A DNA stretch of 9,636 nt, from assembly GCA_025360395.1 (NCBI GenBank), contig JANYCH010000005.1, positions 1 through 9,636 on the forward strand, read 5' to 3'. A model generated the notes under the pieces. That model searched no databases. It saw nothing but the letters and a program-made list of their open reading frames with translations, and had not been told where the DNA came from. Position numbers and translations under genes: made by a program. Origin of the DNA: Cytophagales bacterium. GTDB lineage: Bacteria > Bacteroidota > Bacteroidia > Cytophagales > UBA9547. Position 1 is the first letter of the stretch, and each line of letters opens with the position of its first letter. Positions 6,199-9,636 of the stretch are shown in pieces.

Positions 6199-7536
6199 TC
6201 AGATCGTAAATAATAACCTTTTCCCTCGGGTGCTTTCATTGAAAGTACCATTTTCAAAAACAAGGTTCCCGGATACAAATGTGTGGGTGATTTTGCTTTG
6301 AAAGGTGTGCCCTTCAAATGGCGACCAACCACATTTGTACAAAATGTTATCCTTGTTGACGGTCCATGGAGAATCTATGTCTGCTAATATCAAATCTGCC
6401 CAATAACCTTCCCGCACAAATCCCCTATCCTTAATCCGGAATAAGATAGCGGGGTTATGGCTCATTTTCTCCACAATTTTTTCCAGGGAAATTTTTCCCT
6501 GATGATAAAAATCCAGCATGGCCACAATTGAATGCTGAACCAATGGTCCTCCTGAAGGGGCTTTTAAATAGCTTTGCTGTTTTTCTTCCAATGTGTGAGG
6601 CGCATGGTCAGTGGCAATTACATCGATAGTCCCGTCCAAAACTCCTTCAAAAATTGCTTTCCTGTCTGCTGATGATTTTACCGCAGGGTTCCATTTTATA
6701 AAATTTCCTTTCTTGATATAGTCATTGTCAGAAAACCACAAATGGTGAATACATGCTTCAGCAGTGATCTTTTTATCTTTTAAGGGTGTAATATTTTCAA
6801 ATAATGCCAGTTCTTTGGCCGTGCTGATATGGAGGATGTGTAACCTTGTACCATGTTTCTTAGCCATGGAAACGGCGAGAGAGCTTGAGTTATAACAAGC
6901 TTGCTGGCTTCTAATCAGCGGGTGATATTCAACTGAAAGTTTTTCACCGAAATGTAAAACATAGTTCTCCTGGTTAATTTTGATCAGCTTATCATCTTCG
7001 CAATGTGTTGCAATAAGGCAAGGAGAACTTGAAAATATTTTTTCCAGGGTGGGCGCATCATCAACTAACATATCGCCGGTAGAAGAACCCATAAATATTT
7101 TTATTCCACAAACATTTGAAGGATTTGTCCTCATCAGTTCATCATAATTATGATTGGTTGTGCCCATAAAAAAGGAATAGTTAGCCAATGAATCTTTAGA
7201 AGCAATGGCATATTTTTCTTCTAGCAGGGTCTGAGTAGTGGTCTGAGGATTTGTATTTGGCATTTCCATAAAAGAAGTTACTCCTCCAGCAACAGCAGCC
7301 TTGGATTCCGTATAAATGGTTGCTTTATGAGTTAACCCTGGTTCTCTAAAATGGACCTGATCGTCAATAGCGCCTGGAAGAAGATATTTTCCATTGGCAT
7401 CTATAATTTTATCAGTTTTTTGTCCAGAAAGGTTTTTGTCAACTTTTTGTATCCGGCCATCTTTAACCAAAATGTCTAAAGTATTTATTTTTCCTTCATT
7501 TACAACCTGTGCATTGAGAATTAGAATAGAGGACAT
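6199..7536 (-). CDS. pyrC: Dihydroorotase (class I, Bacteroidota type)
   Basis: Dihydroorotase closes carbamoyl aspartate to dihydroorotate, the third step of pyrimidine synthesis, in the cytoplasm. The 445-residue protein shows the amidohydrolase barrel marks in order: DDQVHFREPG (58-67), GIKIFMGSSTG (144-154), ATHCE (H178), LHILHIST (H233, H236) and IATDHAPH (D310 region), then APSGGPLVQHS (326-336) and GWSPFEG (403-409). The first metal-binding His of the usual HxH is Gln here (Q60). I recall the same DDQVHFREPG in the Porphyromonas gingivalis enzyme, so this looks like a lineage trait rather than damage. I chose the ATG at 7534-7536. A reading frame extends 17 codons further to 7587, but the residues after this ATG match the N-terminus of related enzymes and the duplicated fragment at 8679-8874 also begins at this exact point. 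Confidence 0.96.
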   Translation of the reverse strand: MSSILILNAQVVNEGKINTLDILVKDGRIQKVDKNLSGQKTDKIIDANGKYLLPGAIDDQVHFREPGLTHKATIYTESKAAVAGGVTSFMEMPNTNPQTTTQTLLEEKYAIASKDSLANYSFFMGTTNHNYDELMRTNPSNVCGIKIFMGSSTGDMLVDDAPTLEKIFSSSPCLIATHCEDDKLIKINQENYVLHFGEKLSVEYHPLIRSQQACYNSSSLAVSMAKKHGTRLHILHISTAKELALFENITPLKDKKITAEACIHHLWFSDNDYIKKGNFIKWNPAVKSSADRKAIFEGVLDGTIDVIATDHAPHTLEEKQQSYLKAPSGGPLVQHSIVAMLDFYHQGKISLEKIVEKMSHNPAILFRIKDRGFVREGYWADLILADIDSPWTVNKDNILYKCGWSPFEGHTFQSKITHTFVSGNLVFENGTFNESTRGKRLLFTI

Positions 7537-7782
7537 GGGAGTGTTTAAAAAATCAAAGATATTAATATTAGCACTATCTAGTATCAAGTATTAAGATTGC
7601 TGCATGTGCATGAATTAGGATTGTAATTGGCTATGGAAGAAATTTAGATATTTATTCCATAGCCTTGATCTTTTGGTTTTTTTGCATCAAGCCAAGGAAC
7701 AATGAGGAATGAGCAGGTTAAATTTGATAAGTTCTTCTTTATAAATGCGGAAGGCCAAAATTCTATTTCCCTGTTTTTAAGC
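7537..7782. other. Noncoding spacer between the envelope-protein gene and pyrC
   Basis: This 246-bp stretch holds no credible gene. It must contain the pyrC leader, and possibly its promoter if pyrC is not read through from the gene upstream. Its only clear structure is the 10-bp hairpin at 7629-7664. Apart from that I see only AT-rich sequence. Confidence 0.5.
7629..7664. repeat. Perfect 10-bp inverted repeat in the pyrC upstream region
   Basis: GGCTATGGAA (7629-7638) is the exact inverse of TTCCATAGCC (7655-7664), with a 16-nt loop in which AAAT/ATTT (7640-7643, 7650-7653) can add four pairs. On the plus strand it is followed by a T-rich tract (TTTTGGTTTTTTT, 7671-7683), but not directly, and no plus-strand gene lies just before it. 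On the minus strand it would lie in the pyrC leader, about 93 nt before the start codon. It may be an old terminator, an RNA leader structure or a protein-binding palindrome. Confidence 0.5.
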
Positions 7783-8643
7783 TTAATTTTTATTGAAATA
7801 TATGCCGAGATTTAATTGGATACCAAGCCTGAATGTAACAGGGACATAATTTGGTTGAAATGAATCCCTCCAAGTATTTAGTTTTTGCTCCGTTACATAA
7901 GGGCTATTGTAATCTCGGTACTCTTTTCTACGGAAATCGGCAGGGTTAAATAAATTTGTATAAGTAGAAAATCCAACCTCAGCAAAATAAGATACCCTTT
8001 TGGTTGGCCTTAAAATCATTAAAATAGTTAGTTCATGGATAAGTGTTGTCTTGTCCCTAAATTCATATATTTCCGCTGGTTCAAATGCATTAGCGTTACT
8101 GGACCTTCCGCCAGTTTTATCTAGAAATATGTAATTATAATAATAGCTATATCGGACAATATTAAATTTATAGAAAGCATTTAGATGAATTTTTCTGCGC
8201 TGAAATGAAAATCCTGCTTGGGCATATAGTTTTTTATAATCAGCCTTGGCGCTTCTTCCTTCATAGGAAAAAGGTATTTGTACCTCTTCGTAATTAGTTT
8301 TACCAATACCCCCGCCAAGTGTGGCCGACAGTCCTATAGAATTTTTTGGCCTTCTGACAGGATAGAAATTCTGTGACAACGCGAATTCATACGCAAATCT
8401 CGAAAAGGGGGATGAGGCTTTAGAAAGAATGTTATAATTGTAAAATACAGTCGCACCTGCCACTAATTCTTTATGTAATCGGATATTCCCTTGCAACTGC
8501 TTGGAATCTAGTGAAGTAAGCAGTTTTACGGAACCTTTTCTTGTAGAATCAAGAAAGGAATTATTAACCGAAGTAAAGATGTAGTTGTTGGTTGTGCAGG
8601 AATAGAAGAATACCGGAAAAAATAATATATATAGGTTTTTCAT
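7783..8643 (-). CDS. Probable envelope lipoprotein or barrel-like protein, function unknown
   Basis: The 286-residue product starts with a lipoprotein signal, MKNLYILFFPVFFYSC, with a lipobox-like FYSC ending at C16, so the mature protein is probably lipid-anchored after this cysteine. The rest is rich in alternating aromatic/polar strands with short turns, for example SIGLSATLGGGIG (102-114), LYAQAGFSFQRRKIHLNAF (139-157), VSYFAEVGFSTYTN (217-230) and a closing VTFRLGIQLNLGIYF (269-283). This resembles an outer-membrane beta-barrel or sandwich. I do not recognise the family. The frame stays open 32 codons further to 8739, but that extension is translated from the out-of-frame pyrC remnant and would bury the signal peptide, so I start at the ATG at 8641-8643. 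The gene lies between the pyrC remnant (36 bp upstream of its start) and intact pyrC. Confidence 0.75.
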   Translation of the reverse strand: MKNLYILFFPVFFYSCTTNNYIFTSVNNSFLDSTRKGSVKLLTSLDSKQLQGNIRLHKELVAGATVFYNYNILSKASSPFSRFAYEFALSQNFYPVRRPKNSIGLSATLGGGIGKTNYEEVQIPFSYEGRSAKADYKKLYAQAGFSFQRRKIHLNAFYKFNIVRYSYYYNYIFLDKTGGRSSNANAFEPAEIYEFRDKTTLIHELTILMILRPTKRVSYFAEVGFSTYTNLFNPADFRRKEYRDYNSPYVTEQKLNTWRDSFQPNYVPVTFRLGIQLNLGIYFNKN

Positions 8644-8678
8644 TTGATAATTAGCTCGTGAATCTAATACAAAAATTG

Positions 8679-8874
8679 GGTTCTCTGAAATGGACCTGAT
8701 CGTCGATTGCTCTTGGTAAAAAATATTTTCTATTGGCATCTATAATTTTGACCGTTTTATGACCTGAAAGATTTTGTCGATTTTTTCTATCCTGCCGTCT
8801 TTAATTAAAACATCCAAGACATCTATTTTTCCTTCGTTTACAATCTGGGCATTGAGAATTAGTATATCAGTCAT
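8679..8874 (-). pseudogene. Truncated, frameshifted copy of the pyrC 5' end
   Basis: This 196-bp segment aligns with the first 197 bp of intact pyrC (7340-7536): 158 of 197 columns match by hand count, about 80%, with one 1-bp deletion. It opens with ATG at 8872-8874 and reads MTDILILNAQIVNEGKID..., against MSSILILNAQVVNEGKIN... in pyrC. The deletion in the codons for DKN shifts the frame, leaving a 44-residue reading frame that stops at 8740-8742. In the corrected frame the remnant continues as KIIDANRKYFLPRAIDDQ to VHFREP, with Gly changed to Arg in the LPGAIDD segment. Homology ends abruptly within the codons for the REPG motif. The protein is plainly non-functional; many differences are synonymous or conservative, so the copy probably diverged under selection before it broke. 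Confidence 0.92.
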
Positions 8875-9435
8875 TTTATCAAAATGTTTTCAAATTTACT
8901 GCAAGTACATATCTATTAAAACCTATTGAAGCTGGTTTTAGAATATGTTGTTTTACAGAATGATATAAAACCTGAAATCGGTATTGTAATGCACATCTAT
9001 TGTTGGCAATACGTAGTGAAACTATAGACTGACATGCGTTCGGAATCTGAAGCACTGGATTGCTTTCAAAAGCCTAAATAATTTTTGAAAAACGGATAAA
9101 GTGCTGTCTTTCAAAATGCACTCATAGAAGGATGTATTATAACTTATAGCAAAATTAATAGGAGTATTAAAGATGAGAAGATCCAAATTTTTCTAAAGGG
9201 AGAATTAATGCAACAGAACCAAACCTTGATGCAGATATTTTTCTATAGAAATGGTATCCTATTGCAGGTTTTAGTATCTCAAATTAACCGAAAGTTTGCA
9301 CGGTCTAACAATGTTACATCTCAGTATGGGGGTGCTATTTACTTTTTAAAGGAGTATACTTATTTATCCTATCAATTGCAATTAACACTTCCGTTAAAAA
9401 TACTTAAAGTAGTAATTTACTCAAGAATGAGACAT
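8875..9435. other. Gene-poor region between the pyrC remnant and the rRNA operon end
   Basis: These 561 bp hold no gene I can support. There are short open stretches on the plus strand (about 8915-9024 and about 9105-9477), but they match no family I know. The second ends inside the rRNA terminator hairpin. A small inverted repeat, TAAAACC (8917-8923) with GGTTTTA (8934-8940), is present. The region may be decayed coding DNA. Confidence 0.5.
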
Positions 9436-9468
9436 AAAAAAAGCTCATACAAACAGATGTATGAGCTT
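9436..9468 (-). terminator. Intrinsic terminator of the rRNA operon
   Basis: AAGCTCATAC (9441-9450) and GTATGAGCTT (9459-9468) form a perfect 10-bp stem with an 8-nt loop. On the minus strand it is followed by a run of seven T (positions 9442 down to 9436). It lies about 30 nt beyond the 3' end of 5S rRNA, as expected for the end of a ribosomal RNA operon. Confidence 0.92.
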
Positions 9469-9475
9469 AGGTTAT

Positions 9476-9491
9476 AGCACTACCGAGTGCT
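9476..9491 (-). other. Small hairpin just after 5S rRNA
   Basis: AGCACT (9476-9481) pairs with AGTGCT (9486-9491) around a 4-nt loop (ACCG on the plus strand, CGGT in the RNA sense). It sits between the 5S 3' end and the terminator stem. It may be a processing or stabilising element of the operon's 3' trailer. Confidence 0.5.
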
Positions 9492-9498
9492 GAAAAAG

Positions 9499-9608
9499 GT
9501 TGGCGGCTACCTACTCTCCCGCATATTATTGCAGTACCATCGGCCCGACGGGGCTTAACTTCTCTGTTCGGCATGGGAAGAGGTGATCACCCGCGGCATG
9601 GCCACCAT
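9499..9608 (-). rRNA. rrf: 5S ribosomal RNA
   Basis: The minus strand carries the conserved 5S core CCGAACAGAGAAGTTAAGC, preceded by an ACCTCTTCCCATG segment and followed by GCCGATGGTACTGC and GGGAGAGTAGGT. The ends close by helix I, in which GGTGGC (9606-9601) pairs with GCCGCC (9507-9502). The length of about 110 nt fits. As the last gene of an rRNA operon it implies 23S rRNA to the right, outside the window; the remaining bases to 9636 would be the 23S-5S spacer. The end positions are accurate to a few bases. Confidence 0.96.
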
Positions 9609-9636
9609 TGTCTTAGAAGACTTTGATGGGTATTTG

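Noticed and set aside
7537..7587. 17-codon N-terminal extension of dihydroorotase
   Set aside because: The family's N-terminus and the duplicated fragment both begin at the ATG at 7534-7536; the extension looks like leader DNA.
7394..7594. Plus-strand frame of 66 codons over the pyrC start
   Set aside because: Antisense to the well-supported 5' end of pyrC, with no independent coding signal.
8644..8739. 32-codon N-terminal extension of the lipoprotein gene
   Set aside because: It is partly the pyrC remnant read in the wrong frame, and it would place the lipoprotein signal internally.
8990..9070. Possible tRNA in the gene-poor region
   Set aside because: A GTTCGGAATC stretch resembles a T-arm at first sight, but no acceptor stem or anticodon arm can be built around it.
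9208..9477. Open plus-strand frame of 89 codons (MQQNQTLMQIFF...), open further upstream to about 9105
   Set aside because: Its last codons are formed by the rRNA terminator hairpin, it matches no family I know, and the surrounding DNA looks non-coding. It may be a decayed gene but cannot be supported as a real one.
1..9636. CRISPR array or insertion sequence
   Set aside because: No regularly spaced repeats, transposase motifs or paired terminal inverted repeats were seen anywhere in the window.

Overview
The window looks like chromosomal DNA from a member of the Bacteroidota, probably a Cytophagales-type bacterium; this is an inference. The DNA is AT-rich, start codons lack convincing Shine-Dalgarno sequences, the dihydroorotase carries the DDQVHFREPG signature I associate with this phylum, and there are a DUF4412-type secreted protein and two uncharacterised exported proteins of a style common there. 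No tRNA, CRISPR array, transposase or phage gene was found.

Left part (1-4236, nearly all minus strand). The last codons of an unidentified plus-strand gene enter from the left edge. Reading along the minus strand from 4236 leftward come a secreted methionine-rich DUF4412-type protein, recQ 21 bp behind it (probably one transcript), and then a two-gene toxin-antitoxin-like module. In that module a small 82-residue protein overlaps the start of a zeta-toxin-like P-loop kinase by 8 bp. Sampled stretches of the module are poorer in GC than recQ, and a 12-bp direct repeat lies close to both of its edges.

Middle (4379-7536). A divergent 142-bp spacer separates the DUF4412 gene from a plus-strand gene for an exported hypothetical protein. 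A SerC-like class V aminotransferase follows, with a TTG start. It runs head-on into pyrC (dihydroorotase, minus strand), with 5 bp between the two stop codons.

Right part (7537-9636). A minus-strand gene for a lipoprotein or barrel-like envelope protein lies upstream of pyrC. Upstream of that is a broken copy of the first 66 codons of pyrC, about 80% identical to the intact gene by hand alignment, with one frameshifting deletion. A gene-poor stretch of about 560 bp follows, and then the 3' end of an rRNA operon on the minus strand: intrinsic terminator, a small post-5S hairpin and 5S rRNA.

The genes do not form one pathway. They are housekeeping genes (DNA repair, pyrimidine synthesis, possibly serine synthesis, rRNA) mixed with envelope proteins and one accessory module. 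I see no clearly new multi-gene system. The best leads are the pyrC remnant that, with intact pyrC, brackets an envelope gene, and the zeta-like module with its flanking repeats.
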